From NCBI GenBank assembly GCA_037045535.1, contig JBAOHI010000027.1:124001-188000 (forward strand): DNA of 64,000 nucleotides. Direction: 5' to 3'. Of this stretch, positions 1 through 7,730 are shown one piece after another. The notes under the pieces are model-generated. The model did not search any database. It worked only from the letters and a program-made list of their open reading frames with translations, and was not told the DNA's origin. The first letter of the stretch is position 1. Every line of letters starts with the position of its first letter. This DNA is from Competibacter_A sp037045535. Lineage in GTDB: Bacteria; Pseudomonadota; Gammaproteobacteria; Competibacterales; Competibacteraceae. The position numbers were made by a program, and so were the translations under genes.

Positions 1-294
<294 letters not shown>

Positions 295-324
295 GGACTG
301 CCCGAAAATCGTCCGGTCCGAAAG

Positions 325-351
325 AAAAAGCCCCGCTAAGCGGGGCTTTTT
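325..351 (+). terminator. Rho-independent terminator of groEL
   Basis: A 12-bp perfect stem (AAAAAGCCCCGC / GCGGGGCTTTTT) with a TAA loop and a run of T follows the groEL stop. The A-run on the other side makes it potentially bidirectional. Confidence 0.9.
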
Positions 352-757
352 CGTAGGCGGATGGATTTCTGGTATCAAAAGGCGATTTTCTGGCTGGTTG
401 GCAAATGACTATATCGGAAGATTCACATCAAGCAAACGAGGCGAAAAGGTCTTAGGTAAACATCCGTTATTTTTGAAATACTTGAATCTCTACGGGTCCA
501 TTCCCCGCAGCTTGCTGCGAGGTTGTTTATTTGACTTTTGGTCTGTTGCGACTAGCCTTGGCCGCCGACCGGCAAACAAAGAAATAGGCAACGCCCTCCG
601 CGACGCTCTCATATCAAAACTCGTCGAACTCGAAGCCGGTAGTTTGGGTTTCCAGATACATCTGTTCCCGAGATGTAATCGGTGAGAGGCGTTCGCTACC
701 GGGTATCAGCGGCGAAACAAAGAAATACTCAGCTTCAGTGTCGTTTGGCAATGTACT
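352..757. other. Stretch without a confident gene
   Basis: This segment is clearly less GC-rich than its surroundings. Two weak overlapping reading frames exist: a plus-strand frame at 398-685 with a TTG start (95 residues) and a minus-strand frame at 614-760 (48 residues, MSTLPNDTEAEYFF...). Neither has a good ribosome-binding site or a family I recognise. A near-repeat of about 15 bases (GCAAACAAAGAAATA-like) occurs near 571 and 712. The minus-strand frame could be a last cassette gene or its remnant, since it is in the same orientation as the other cassette genes. No attC-like site is visible beyond it. Confidence 0.4.
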
Positions 758-788
758 CATAGTGCGGGCGCGAAGCGTCCGCACTATG
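758..788 (+). repeat. Hairpin element copy 1 at the outer edge of the cassette array
   Basis: Perfect 10-bp arms (CATAGTGCGG / CCGCACTATG) enclose the 11-base loop GCGCGAAGCGT. The same loop and the inner four stem pairs recur at 3196-3226 with a different but again fully paired outer stem. This copy abuts the outermost attC-like site. Confidence 0.7.
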
Positions 789-840
789 CCCAGCTGAGCG
801 TCCAAGCGAGCCTGCGAGCGGCTTGACCGCCTTGTTATGC
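788..840 (-). repeat. attC-like site 1
   Basis: A 7-base core GTTATGC (834-840) fits the GTTRRRY consensus. The partner core GCCCAGC (788-794) is one base off RYYYAAC. Between them an imperfect palindrome (GAGCGTCCAAGC against GCTTGACCGC) is consistent with a folded attC. It closes the cassette holding the toxin-antitoxin pair when the array is read on the minus strand. Confidence 0.55.
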
Positions 841-853
841 GCGACCACCGTAT

Positions 854-871
854 TGTACAATTTTCTGTACA
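854..871 (+). promoter_or_regulatory. YefM-YoeB operator (paired TGTACA hexamers)
   Basis: Two TGTACA palindromes (854-859 and 866-871) lie about 20 bases upstream of the antitoxin start, with centres 12 bp apart. In E. coli the YefM-YoeB complex represses its own operon through a pair of TGTACA-centred repeats with this spacing. I infer the same autoregulation here. The promoter should overlap this site. Confidence 0.8.
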
Positions 872-891
872 TATCAACTGGGGCCACCCCT

Positions 892-1143
892 ATGGACGCT
901 ATCACCTACTCAAAAGCACGGGCCACATTGGCGCAAACAATTGATGCTGTTTGTGAAAACCACGAACCGGTGATCATTACCAAGAAGAATGATCGTTCCG
1001 TGGTGATGCTTTCGCTTGAGGATTACCAAGCGCTTGAGGAAACCTCGTACCTCCTCCGTAACCCGCAGAATGCCCGCCGCCTGTTGGACTCGGTAAACGA
1101 GCTTGATGCGGGCGATGGAATCGAGCGAGCATTGGCCGAATGA
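892..1143 (+). CDS. yefM: Antitoxin YefM (Phd/YefM family)
   Basis: An 83-residue antitoxin that binds and neutralises the YoeB ribonuclease and represses its own promoter as part of the complex. The sequence starts MDAITYSKARATLAQTID and contains the Phd/YefM N-terminal DNA-binding fold and the VVMLSLEDYQALEET segment typical of the family. The C-terminal tail is acidic, as expected of the toxin-binding arm. The ATG at 892 is preferred over upstream in-frame starts because it places the TGTACA operator just upstream and gives the usual family length. The gene overlaps yoeB by four bases, so the two are translationally coupled. The pair lies on the strand opposite to the other cassette genes, and it carries its own promoter. 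Confidence 0.93.
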   Translation: MDAITYSKARATLAQTIDAVCENHEPVIITKKNDRSVVMLSLEDYQALEETSYLLRNPQNARRLLDSVNELDAGDGIERALAE

Positions 1144-1391
1144 AGCTGATCTTCTCGGAGAACGCATGGGACGATTACTTGTACTGGCAAAAGACCGACA
1201 AGCAAACGCAGCGAATCAACCAGCTGATTTCGGACATACAACGATCTCCATTTGCAGGAGTAGGCAAACCAGAGCTATTGAAACATGCCCTTTCGGGCTA
1301 TTGGTCACGGCGAATTAACAGCGAGCATCGCATCGTTTACCGAACCGATAACGACCCCGTTTTTATCGCTCAACTTCGGTACCACTACTGA
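1140..1391 (+). CDS. yoeB: Toxin YoeB (RelE-fold ribosome-dependent mRNA endonuclease)
   Basis: An 83-residue toxin that cleaves mRNA in the ribosomal A site and inhibits translation. It is closely similar to E. coli YoeB along its length (KLIFSENAWDDYLYWQKTDK, KPELLKHALSGYWSRRI, C-terminal RYHY). The residues corresponding to the catalytic Glu46, Arg65 and His83 of the E. coli enzyme are present as Glu45, Arg64 and His82, so the toxin looks active. It starts inside the end of yefM and stops 12 bases before attC-like site 2. The pair probably stabilises the cassette array. Confidence 0.95.
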   Translation: MKLIFSENAWDDYLYWQKTDKQTQRINQLISDIQRSPFAGVGKPELLKHALSGYWSRRINSEHRIVYRTDNDPVFIAQLRYHY

Positions 1392-1402
1392 TCGTTTCAT
1401 AC

Positions 1403-1478
1403 GCGTAACGTTCGAGCTGAGCTGGGCCCAACGGCGTGGCGCCAGGCTATTGGGCCCAGCTCAAGCGAGGTGTTAGGC
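1403..1478 (-). repeat. attC-like site 2
   Basis: GTTAGGC (1472-1478) matches the GTTRRRY core exactly. The opposite core GCGTAAC (1403-1409) has one mismatch to RYYYAAC. Inside are strong complementary arms (GAGCTGGGCCCAA / TTGGGCCCAGCTC) and an unpaired centre of about 20 bases, which is the folded-hairpin organisation of integron recombination sites. Confidence 0.75.
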
Positions 1479-1512
1479 CGCAGTTGGCGATTGCCCGCCG
1501 CGCAGCGCTTCT

Positions 1513-1905
1513 CTAAAGACCTTCGAGTTCGAAGTTCGTGTACTCAGCGTGGCTCCAACGGACCGTGACTCGAAGAGAAGGATGGATTCCTGGCGCGCCC
1601 GAGAGTACGAATCGGCAGTTCAGGCTGATGTCGCCGTCTTCGGCAAATGACTCCGTCTTGCTTCCGTCTTCGCAGGTCAGAGGCCTTCCATCTAGGCTCG
1701 TCTGAATGCTCGCGCGGGTGTCGTCATGGCCGCCGGAGAACCTGGCGATGAACCTGTAGCTTCGAGTCTCGGTAAGTTGGGGAATCGCGCAAAGCACAAC
1801 TTTCGAGTCATATGTCTGTGCCTCTTCGGTGCACGTCGGCAATGGCGGAGCCGCGTGGAGCGACGAGTAAGTTAGGAAGGCGAGGACGAGCACGACACTT
1901 CGCAT
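1513..1905 (-). CDS. Secreted hypothetical protein in a cassette
   Basis: A 130-residue protein of unknown function. The start at 1905 is chosen because GGAGG lies seven bases upstream and it begins a clean signal peptide (MRSVVLVLAFLTYSSLHA, likely cleaved before APPLPTC). The mature part is short, about 110 residues, with four cysteines and probable beta-strand content, suggesting a periplasmic or secreted disulfide-bonded protein. I recognise no domain. It reads on the minus strand like the next two cassettes, and its stop lies 35 bases from attC-like site 2, the expected gene-to-attC arrangement. Confidence 0.6.
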   Translation of the reverse strand: MRSVVLVLAFLTYSSLHAAPPLPTCTEEAQTYDSKVVLCAIPQLTETRSYRFIARFSGGHDDTRASIQTSLDGRPLTCEDGSKTESFAEDGDISLNCRFVLSGAPGIHPSLRVTVRWSHAEYTNFELEGL

Positions 1906-1986
1906 GAATCCTCCAAAGGGAGCACTTCGGTTAAAGTACTGGGGCCTCATGTTACCGACGAAGTGTGACAGTGGCCTTCGTCAGCG

Positions 1987-2051
1987 GTCTAACGACAAGG
2001 TCATTCGCGCAGCCGCTTCGTGGCCGCGTCGGCTGTACCGTCTTGTTAGGC
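1987..2051 (-). repeat. attC-like site 3
   Basis: GTCTAAC (1987-1993) fits RYYYAAC and GTTAGGC (2045-2051) fits GTTRRRY. The intervening 50 bases form an imperfect palindrome (GACAAGGT against ACCGTCTTGT, CAGCCG against CGGCTG). The stop codon of the GNAT gene lies inside the GTTAGGC core (TAA within GCCTAAC on the minus strand), a frequent feature of integron cassettes. It fixes the array orientation as minus. Confidence 0.85.
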
Positions 2052-2483
2052 AAGCTGCCACTCCCAGACTTCGCCGTCTTCGGGGTGTTGCAATGTGCCC
2101 ACATGTTTGAAGCCTAGTTTTTTAAGAATGGTGGTCGAAGGGCTTTCTTTGGGCAGTGTCTGAGCGGCGACAACCACTTGAGGAGCTGCATGGCTCGACA
2201 TTGATAAAAGGGCTTCGGCCATCCGGGTTGCCATGCCCTTTCCTTCGAATGCCGAAAAAGTGAAGTAAGCGATTTCCACGCGGTTATCCTTTGGCGGGGC
2301 TTTGAAGCCACAACTTCCTACACACATGCCGTCCACCAGAGCCAGATATCCTAACCATGGGGATTGATAACCGACGGATTGATACAGGCTGACGTAGGCA
2401 GCGCCTACATCGATGGCTTCTTTTGGTAAATCAGAGATTGGCTCTGTGGGTTGCCCGAGTTCAGAAAGCGGAATTAATTTCAT
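2046..2483 (-). CDS. GNAT-family N-acetyltransferase in a cassette
   Basis: A 145-residue GCN5-related acetyltransferase, transferring an acetyl group from acetyl-CoA to an unknown amine. The acetyl-CoA-binding motif A is visible as VEIAYFTFSAFEGKGMATRM (about residues 69-88). The C-terminal part has the usual SPSTTILKKLGFKHVG block in which the Asn of many relatives is replaced. It resembles RimJ/RimL-type cassette acetyltransferases. It starts 13 bases after attC-like site 4 and ends inside attC-like site 3, so it fills a whole cassette and probably depends on transcription from outside. The substrate cannot be deduced. Confidence 0.85.
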   Translation of the reverse strand: MKLIPLSELGQPTEPISDLPKEAIDVGAAYVSLYQSVGYQSPWLGYLALVDGMCVGSCGFKAPPKDNRVEIAYFTFSAFEGKGMATRMAEALLSMSSHAAPQVVVAAQTLPKESPSTTILKKLGFKHVGTLQHPEDGEVWEWQLA

Positions 2484-2496
2484 TCAGTGTTCTCCT

Positions 2497-2555
2497 GCCC
2501 AACGTTCAAATTCACCGCCTGCCGTTAGGCAGCTCGGTGGAATGATGAGTTAGGC
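2497..2555 (-). repeat. attC-like site 4
   Basis: GCCCAAC (2497-2503) and GTTAGGC (2549-2555) match both core consensuses. The inner arms ATTCACCG and CGGTGGAAT pair with one extra base, the asymmetry that gives attC its polarity. It lies four bases after the stop of the SRPBCC gene, read on the minus strand. Confidence 0.85.
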
Positions 2556-2559
2556 GATG

Positions 2560-3030
2560 CTACTGACTCCTTTTCGCGGGTTGCTCTGTCCGATCCAGCA
2601 CATCGTCGAGGTTATGTAGGACGGATTGCATGAACCGAGAGTGTATTCGAGCAAGATTAAGCACCTTGCCAAGTAGCACAACCAACCAGCCGCGCACCTC
2701 GACTTCAAGCCTGTAGACCACACGAGTTTCTTGCCCCAATGGTTCCAGTCGCCATTCGCCGACGCCATCGATAAACCCGCCAAAGTATCGCAATTGAATG
2801 CATTTCGGCACATCCACCCTCTCGACCCGACATCGAAAAGGTCGCCCACCGCGTGGGCGTAGTTCCACTTCCGTACCAAGGAGTCCCGCACCACCGGAGA
2901 GGAGACGTATTCCGAGAGATTTCGGCCACCATCGAGGATACCCCGCAAAGTCAACCAACACTGGCCACACTTTGGTTGCGGGATGAGGAATGACGATTTC
3001 GTCGGTTGCATGTATCGGCGTGCTGTTCAT
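2560..3030 (-). CDS. SRPBCC (START-like, polyketide cyclase/dehydrase) family protein in a cassette
   Basis: A 156-residue protein with the helix-grip fold that forms a hydrophobic ligand cavity. The characteristic opening is IPHPATKVWPVLVDFAGYPRWWP (split here: IPHPATKVWPVL, then FAGYPRWWP), typical of polyketide_cyc2/SRPBCC proteins. It is followed by alternating beta-strands (ELRPRGG, FRCRVERVD, EWRLEPLG, TRVVYRLEVEVRG) and a long C-terminal helix. The start at 3030 is chosen over a much longer upstream frame because GAGGG lies seven bases before it and the upstream frame is only attC and hairpin DNA. The ligand is unknown. Confidence 0.8.
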   Translation of the reverse strand: MNSTPIHATDEIVIPHPATKVWPVLVDFAGYPRWWPKSLGIRLLSGGAGLLGTEVELRPRGGRPFRCRVERVDVPKCIQLRYFGGFIDGVGEWRLEPLGQETRVVYRLEVEVRGWLVVLLGKVLNLARIHSRFMQSVLHNLDDVLDRTEQPAKRSQ

Positions 3031-3066
3031 CGGCCCTCTTGATTCCTGAGGCGGATCGTCGGAGTC

Positions 3067-3202
3067 GCCTAACGGGGCGGCGGATAAGCCACGCAAGGCG
3101 AGAAAGCCGCAGGCTTTTTCGCCCGGAGTCGGCTTGATCCGCGTGGTTGTGTGGCGCTTCGCGCCGCGCAAGCAGCGGATCGTATCCGCCGCCCCGTTGT
3201 CG
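3067..3202 (-). repeat. Long attC-like site 5
   Basis: GCCTAAC at 3067 is followed by GGGGCGGCGGATA. The complementary TATCCGCCGCCCC and GTT close the site near 3202, giving a 136-base palindrome like the long repeats of chromosomal superintegrons. The outer core reads GTTGTCG instead of GTTRRRY because the hairpin element copy 2 begins at the same GTT. It would be the site of the cassette upstream of the SRPBCC gene, whose coding part is gone. Confidence 0.55.
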
Positions 3203-3226
3203 CGGGCGCGAAGCGTCCGCGACAAC
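3196..3226 (+). repeat. Hairpin element copy 2 at the other edge of the cassette array
   Basis: Perfect 10-bp arms (GTTGTCGCGG / CCGCGACAAC) enclose the same 11-base loop GCGCGAAGCGT as the copy at 758-788, in the same direction. The outer six base pairs differ between copies but remain fully complementary in each. Confidence 0.7.
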
Positions 3227-3278
3227 AAGTGATTATATAGTTTCCGCCTATCTACAAAAATCTGCTGATAACTAAATA

Positions 3279-4115
3279 GTGTAGTCACGAGATAGAGAGC
3301 CAAAGGAAAGCGCAGCGGATTTGGACAATGGCGAGGAAGGAAGAGGTACGTTTGGCGTAGCGTGTGGCAACACCGCGCCAGCCTTTGAGGCGCAGGATGG
3401 CGTTTTCAACCAGATGGCGAAGGCGATATAGATAGGTATCGTAATCGCGTTGGTCTTTGCGGTTTTTCTTGGGCGGGATGACGGGGACCATGCGGTGCGC
3501 GGCGGCGTGAGCAAGAATTTCGTTGGTATCATAGGCCTTATCCGCCATCAGCGCATCGGCCTGCAATCCCTCGATCAGCGGCAAAGCCTCTGCGCAATCC
3601 GCACGGGTACCTGTTGTAACAGACACTCGGAGTGGCAGACCAGTCGCATCCACGGCCACATGTACCTTGGTGTTGAGCCCCCTTTTGTACGCGCCATGTC
3701 CTCGTTGCCGCCAACCGCCCCCGCAGCGTGCGGATGCACCTTGATATGGGTCGCGTCGATCATCAACCACTCCATATCGGGGTCATCAATCAACGCTTCC
3801 AAGAGCCTTTCCCACACGCCCGCGTCCCGCCACCGAATAAACCGACGGTGCGTGTTTCCCCATCCGCCCAGATCCGGCGGCAAGTCGCGCCACGGCGCTC
3901 CCGTCCGTAAAATCCAGAAAACAGCGTTGATAAAGCGCCGATTATCCTCGGCAATCCCTCCCCACTGACCCCTCCGACCGGGTAAATGCGGCTCTATTAA
4001 ACCCCACACCCGGTCAGATATATCGTGCCGTCTGTGCGCTAATCCTCTCTCTTTGCTCATGTGATCCCCCTTTCGATCACATCAGCCTCTCATATTTCCT
4101 ATCTCATGACTACAC
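3279..4115 (-). mobile_element. IS5-family insertion sequence (IS427-like group)
   Basis: An 837-bp element with near-perfect terminal inverted repeats (GTGTAGTCACGAGATAG at 3279 against the same with one change ending at 4115). It is flanked on both sides by TA, the short target duplication of this group. It carries one transposase made from two overlapping frames. It sits between the cassette array and gyrB. Confidence 0.9.
3285..4060 (-). CDS. IS5-family DDE transposase, two frames joined by -1 frameshift
   Basis: The upstream frame (4060 to 3575) begins MSKERGLAHRRHDISDRVWG and carries the first catalytic Asp in MEWLMIDATHIKVH. The downstream frame (to 3285) carries the second Asp in ADKAYDTNEI and the Glu in HLVENAILRLKGWRG. 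Family alignment requires passage from ...MARTKGG into ...GLNTKVHVAVD, which falls on an AAAAGGGGG run at 3678-3686 (minus strand). This is consistent with programmed -1 slippage giving a fusion of about 258 residues. The stop codon lies inside the left inverted repeat. All three DDE residues are present, so the element may be active. Confidence 0.88.
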
Positions 4116-4180
4116 TATCTAGAACAATAATTTGATTTTATTTACTTTTATTGGCTGCTTATCATGCGCCCGATATCACA

Positions 4181-6592
4181 TCAAACATCCAAATTGAGCA
4201 CATCCAAAGCGTTTTGCTCGATGAAATCCCGCCGGGGTTCGACCTGATCACCCATCAGGGTGGTGAAAATCTCGTCGGCTGCAATGGCATCCTCAATGCG
4301 GACTTGGAGCAGACGGCGGGTCGCGGGATTCATGGTCGTCTCCCACAGTTGTTCCGGATTCATCTCGCCCAAACCCTTGTAACGCTGGATATGTTGGCCG
4401 CGCTTTGCCTCTTCCAGCAACCACTCCATCACCTCGCGAAAATCCCGCACCGGACGCACTCGCTCGTTGCGTCGCACTTCCGCGCCGCCGTCGAACAAAT
4501 CCGCCAGCCGGGCTCCAAACCGGCTCAGACTGGCGTACTCGGCCGACCCGAAAAACTCGGCACCCAACCGAAAATGTCGCTCCAAACCATGAGTGCGCCG
4601 CGTGACGGTCACGCCGTGGCTCTCGCCGTCGGCCTGCGGTTCGACGACGACCCGATAGACGGAACGCCCGTCCACGTTGGTATTCAAGCATTCTACCAAG
4701 GTTTCAGCCCACTCGCCTAACCAGACGCCATCGCGTAACCGATCACTCTCCAACAGCGGCAGGTAGATCAGTTGTTCGAGTAACATGCTGTCGTACCGGC
4801 GGGACAAGCGCTCGATCACCGCCACCGCCGCCATGTGGTTGCGCGCCAGATCTTCCAATCCCTTACCGGACAATGGTTCAGCATTACCCTTGGGAGTCAG
4901 CACCGCACCCTCCAACGCGGCTTGCAACAAGCTCTCGGACAGCTCCGCATCGTCCTTGACGTATTGCTCTTGCTTGCCCTTCTTGACCTTGTACAGCGGT
5001 GGCTGGGCAATGTAGATATGACCGCGTTCGATCAATTCCGGCATCTGCCGGTAGAAAAACGTCAGCAGCAACGTACGGATATGCGAACCGTCGACATCCG
5101 CGTCGGTCATGACGATGACGCGAAAATAACGCAGTCGGTCGGGATTGAACTCCTCCCGACCGATACCACAACCCAAAGCGGTGATGAGCGTGCCCACCTC
5201 CGCCGAGGCCAGCATCTTGTCAAAGCGGGCTTTTTCCACGTTCAGGATTTTGCCTTTCAATGGCAGAATCGCCTGAAAGCGCCGGTCGCGGCCCTGCTTG
5301 GCCGAACCACCCGCCGAATCGCCCTCCACCAGAAACAGTTCCGATAGCGCCGGATCCTTCTCCTGACAATCGGCCAGCTTGCCGGGCAGGCCGGCGATAT
5401 CCAGCGCTCCCTTGCGGCGAGTCATCTCGCGGGCGCGGCGCGCGGCCTCGCGGGCACGGGCAGCCTCGACGATCTTGCCGGTGATCGCCCTGGCCTCGTT
5501 GGGATTTTCCAACAAGAATTCCTGCAACTTCTCCGCCACCACCGATTCGACCGCCGGCTTGACCTCGGACGACACCAGCTTATCCTTGGTCTGCGACGAA
5601 AATTTCGGATCGTGCAGCTTCACCGACAGCACGGCGGTCAAACCTTCTCGCGCGTCGTCGCCGCTGGTCTCGACCTTGGCCTTCTTGAGAATCCCTTCCC
5701 CCTCCATGTACTGGTTCAGGGTGCGGGTCAGGGCGCCGCGCAGGCCGGCCAGATGAGCGCCACCGTCGCGTTGCGGGATGTTGTTGGTAAAACAGAACAC
5801 GTTTTCCTGGTAGGAATCGTTCCACTGCATCGCCAGTTCGACCTGGATCTCGTCGCGGACAGTGTTCAGATAGAACACGCTGTCATGCAACGGGGTCTTA
5901 TTGCGGTTCAGATGCTCGACGAACGCCTTGATGCCGCCCTGATACTCAAACACGTCCTCCTTGCCGCTACGCTCGTCGCGCAGGCGGATGCAAACGCCGG
6001 AGTTGAGAAACGACAGCTCGCGCAAGCGCTTGGCCAGTACGTCGTAATGGAAATCGATGTTGCTGAAAATCGTAGCGCTGGGCTTGAAGCGGATTTCGGT
6101 GCCGGTCTCCTCGGCTTCGCCAATCACCCGCAAGGGCGCTTGCGGATCGCCGAGCCGGTAGTCTTGCTGGTGAAGCTTGCCATCGCGGCGGATGGTCAGC
6201 CGCAGGGATTCGGACAAGGCGTTCACCACCGATACACCGACCCCGTGCAGGCCACCAGATACCTTGTAGGAACGGTCGTCGAATTTACCGCCGGCATGCA
6301 GCACGGTCATGATGACCTCGGCGGCGGAGCGGCCCTTGGAATGCTCGTCGGTGGGAATACCGCGCCCGTTGTCCGTCACCGTCACGGACTGATCGGGGTG
6401 GATCGTGACGCTGATTTCGGTGCAATAGCCGGCCAGCGCCTCGTCGATGGAGTTGTCCACGACCTCGAACACCATGTGGTGTAGGCCGGTGCCGTCATCG
6501 GTATCGCCGATGTACATGCCCGGCCGCTTGCGGACTGCATCCAGCCCTTCCAGGACCGTGATGCTCGACGAGGTGTAGGTCGAATCGTTCAT
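4181..6592 (-). CDS. gyrB: DNA gyrase subunit B
   Basis: An 803-residue ATPase subunit of type II topoisomerase, which with GyrA introduces negative supercoils. It has a GHKL ATPase domain (EVVDNSIDEAL, DNGRGIPTD, GGLHGVGVSVVNAL), a transducer domain, and a TOPRIM domain with EGDSAGGSAKQGRDR and the metal-binding DADVDGSHIRTLLL. The C-terminal QRYKGLGEMNPEQLWETTM block is also present. It contains the insert found in gammaproteobacterial GyrB, so the length equals the E. coli protein. The ATG at 6592 (MNDSTYTSSS) is preferred to a TTG 18 bases upstream. The gene follows recF by 37 bases in the dnaA-dnaN-recF-gyrB order. Confidence 0.98.
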   Translation of the reverse strand: MNDSTYTSSSITVLEGLDAVRKRPGMYIGDTDDGTGLHHMVFEVVDNSIDEALAGYCTEISVTIHPDQSVTVTDNGRGIPTDEHSKGRSAAEVIMTVLHAGGKFDDRSYKVSGGLHGVGVSVVNALSESLRLTIRRDGKLHQQDYRLGDPQAPLRVIGEAEETGTEIRFKPSATIFSNIDFHYDVLAKRLRELSFLNSGVCIRLRDERSGKEDVFEYQGGIKAFVEHLNRNKTPLHDSVFYLNTVRDEIQVELAMQWNDSYQENVFCFTNNIPQRDGGAHLAGLRGALTRTLNQYMEGEGILKKAKVETSGDDAREGLTAVLSVKLHDPKFSSQTKDKLVSSEVKPAVESVVAEKLQEFLLENPNEARAITGKIVEAARAREAARRAREMTRRKGALDIAGLPGKLADCQEKDPALSELFLVEGDSAGGSAKQGRDRRFQAILPLKGKILNVEKARFDKMLASAEVGTLITALGCGIGREEFNPDRLRYFRVIVMTDADVDGSHIRTLLLTFFYRQMPELIERGHIYIAQPPLYKVKKGKQEQYVKDDAELSESLLQAALEGAVLTPKGNAEPLSGKGLEDLARNHMAAVAVIERLSRRYDSMLLEQLIYLPLLESDRLRDGVWLGEWAETLVECLNTNVDGRSVYRVVVEPQADGESHGVTVTRRTHGLERHFRLGAEFFGSAEYASLSRFGARLADLFDGGAEVRRNERVRPVRDFREVMEWLLEEAKRGQHIQRYKGLGEMNPEQLWETTMNPATRRLLQVRIEDAIAADEIFTTLMGDQVEPRRDFIEQNALDVLNLDV

Positions 6593-6629
6593 AAAAAATT
6601 CACTTCCCAAAGCCGCGACGGGGGGCGGA

Positions 6630-7718
6630 TTATACCAGTTCGCTGACTTCCCCGCTTGCGAGCCGGAATGCCCGCGCTTGGGGCCAAGCAGTACCCTCCA
6701 GCAACCCCGGCTCGATGGCGGTTACGAACAGCTGGCTGTCGAGCGCCGCCAGCGCCCGCATCACCCGTGCCCGGTTACCGGCATCGAGTTCCGCCGGTAA
6801 ATCGTCGATCAGCAGAATGCAGGCGTCGCCGAGCCGAAGCCGATACAACTCCGCCTGCGCCAGCACCAAGGCGATCACCAGTAACTTTTGCTGGCCACGC
6901 GACAGGTTCTCGACCGACGGTCGCCCAGCGACCCGGACGCTGAAATCGGCTCGATGCGGTCCTAGCCGGGTATGGGCCTGTTGGCGGTCCCCGGCGCGCC
7001 CGGTGTGCAACCAGGTCACAAAGTCGCGTTCAGACGGCTCTAGCGGCCAGCCACGGCGATAATCCACCCGGACCGATACCTCACCTAGGGTCGCTGCCGC
7101 GAGCGGCTCCAGGGCGTTTTCAAGCGCCTTGCAAAAGGATTGGCGCAATCGGTCGATGATGGCCGCAACCGCTGCCAATTCGCCGTCCCAGGCATCCACC
7201 AACCGGTCGGTGCCACCGGTGCGTAACGCGGCGTTACGGTGGCGCAACGCTACGCTGTAACGCCGCCAGGCATCGAGAAAACCCGGCTCGGTGTGAAATA
7301 GACCCCAATCCATGAAACGGCGACGCAGTTGCGGCCCGTCTTCCAGTAAGCGGTGGCTGTCGGGATTGAGCAGCAGCACCGGCACCTGCCGAGCCAATTC
7401 CGCCAGCGAGCGGGTCGGTGCGCCATCGACGCGAGCCGTCAATTCACGGGGACCCCGCTCGATGCCGACCGGCACTCGCCGACCGGCACCATCCGCCATC
7501 GCCGCCACCACCCGAAATGCCGGCGCGTCGGTCTCGATCAATTCACGCGGCTGGCGGGTGCGAAACGAGCGACCGCGCCCCAGAAAATACAGCGCCTCCA
7601 GCAAACTGGTTTTGCCGGAGGCGTTGGGGCCGATCAGGAGGTTCAGGCTGGGCGCACACGCCAAGCTGACCCGCCGTAGATTGCGAAAACCGACGATGTC
7701 GAGCGAGACAACCCGCAT
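6630..7718 (-). CDS. recF: DNA replication and repair protein RecF
   Basis: A 362-residue SMC-like ATPase that, with RecO and RecR, loads RecA at single-strand gaps. Walker A is GPNASGKTSLLEAL (about residues 29-42), the ABC signature is NLSRGQQKLLVIALVLAQ, and Walker B is CILLIDDLPAELD, followed by the D-loop. It starts 12 bases after the dnaN stop and is presumably co-transcribed with it. Confidence 0.97.
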   Translation of the reverse strand: MRVVSLDIVGFRNLRRVSLACAPSLNLLIGPNASGKTSLLEALYFLGRGRSFRTRQPRELIETDAPAFRVVAAMADGAGRRVPVGIERGPRELTARVDGAPTRSLAELARQVPVLLLNPDSHRLLEDGPQLRRRFMDWGLFHTEPGFLDAWRRYSVALRHRNAALRTGGTDRLVDAWDGELAAVAAIIDRLRQSFCKALENALEPLAAATLGEVSVRVDYRRGWPLEPSERDFVTWLHTGRAGDRQQAHTRLGPHRADFSVRVAGRPSVENLSRGQQKLLVIALVLAQAELYRLRLGDACILLIDDLPAELDAGNRARVMRALAALDSQLFVTAIEPGLLEGTAWPQARAFRLASGEVSELV

Positions 7719-7730
7719 CCGAACGCGGAC

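Noticed and set aside
5612..6484. Long open frame on the plus strand opposite gyrB (290 codons)
   Set aside because: Antisense shadow of a high-GC gene; no start signal or recognisable protein. The same applies to long frames opposite hsdR (20792-21949), dnaA (9690-10649) and the FGE region (28221-29162).
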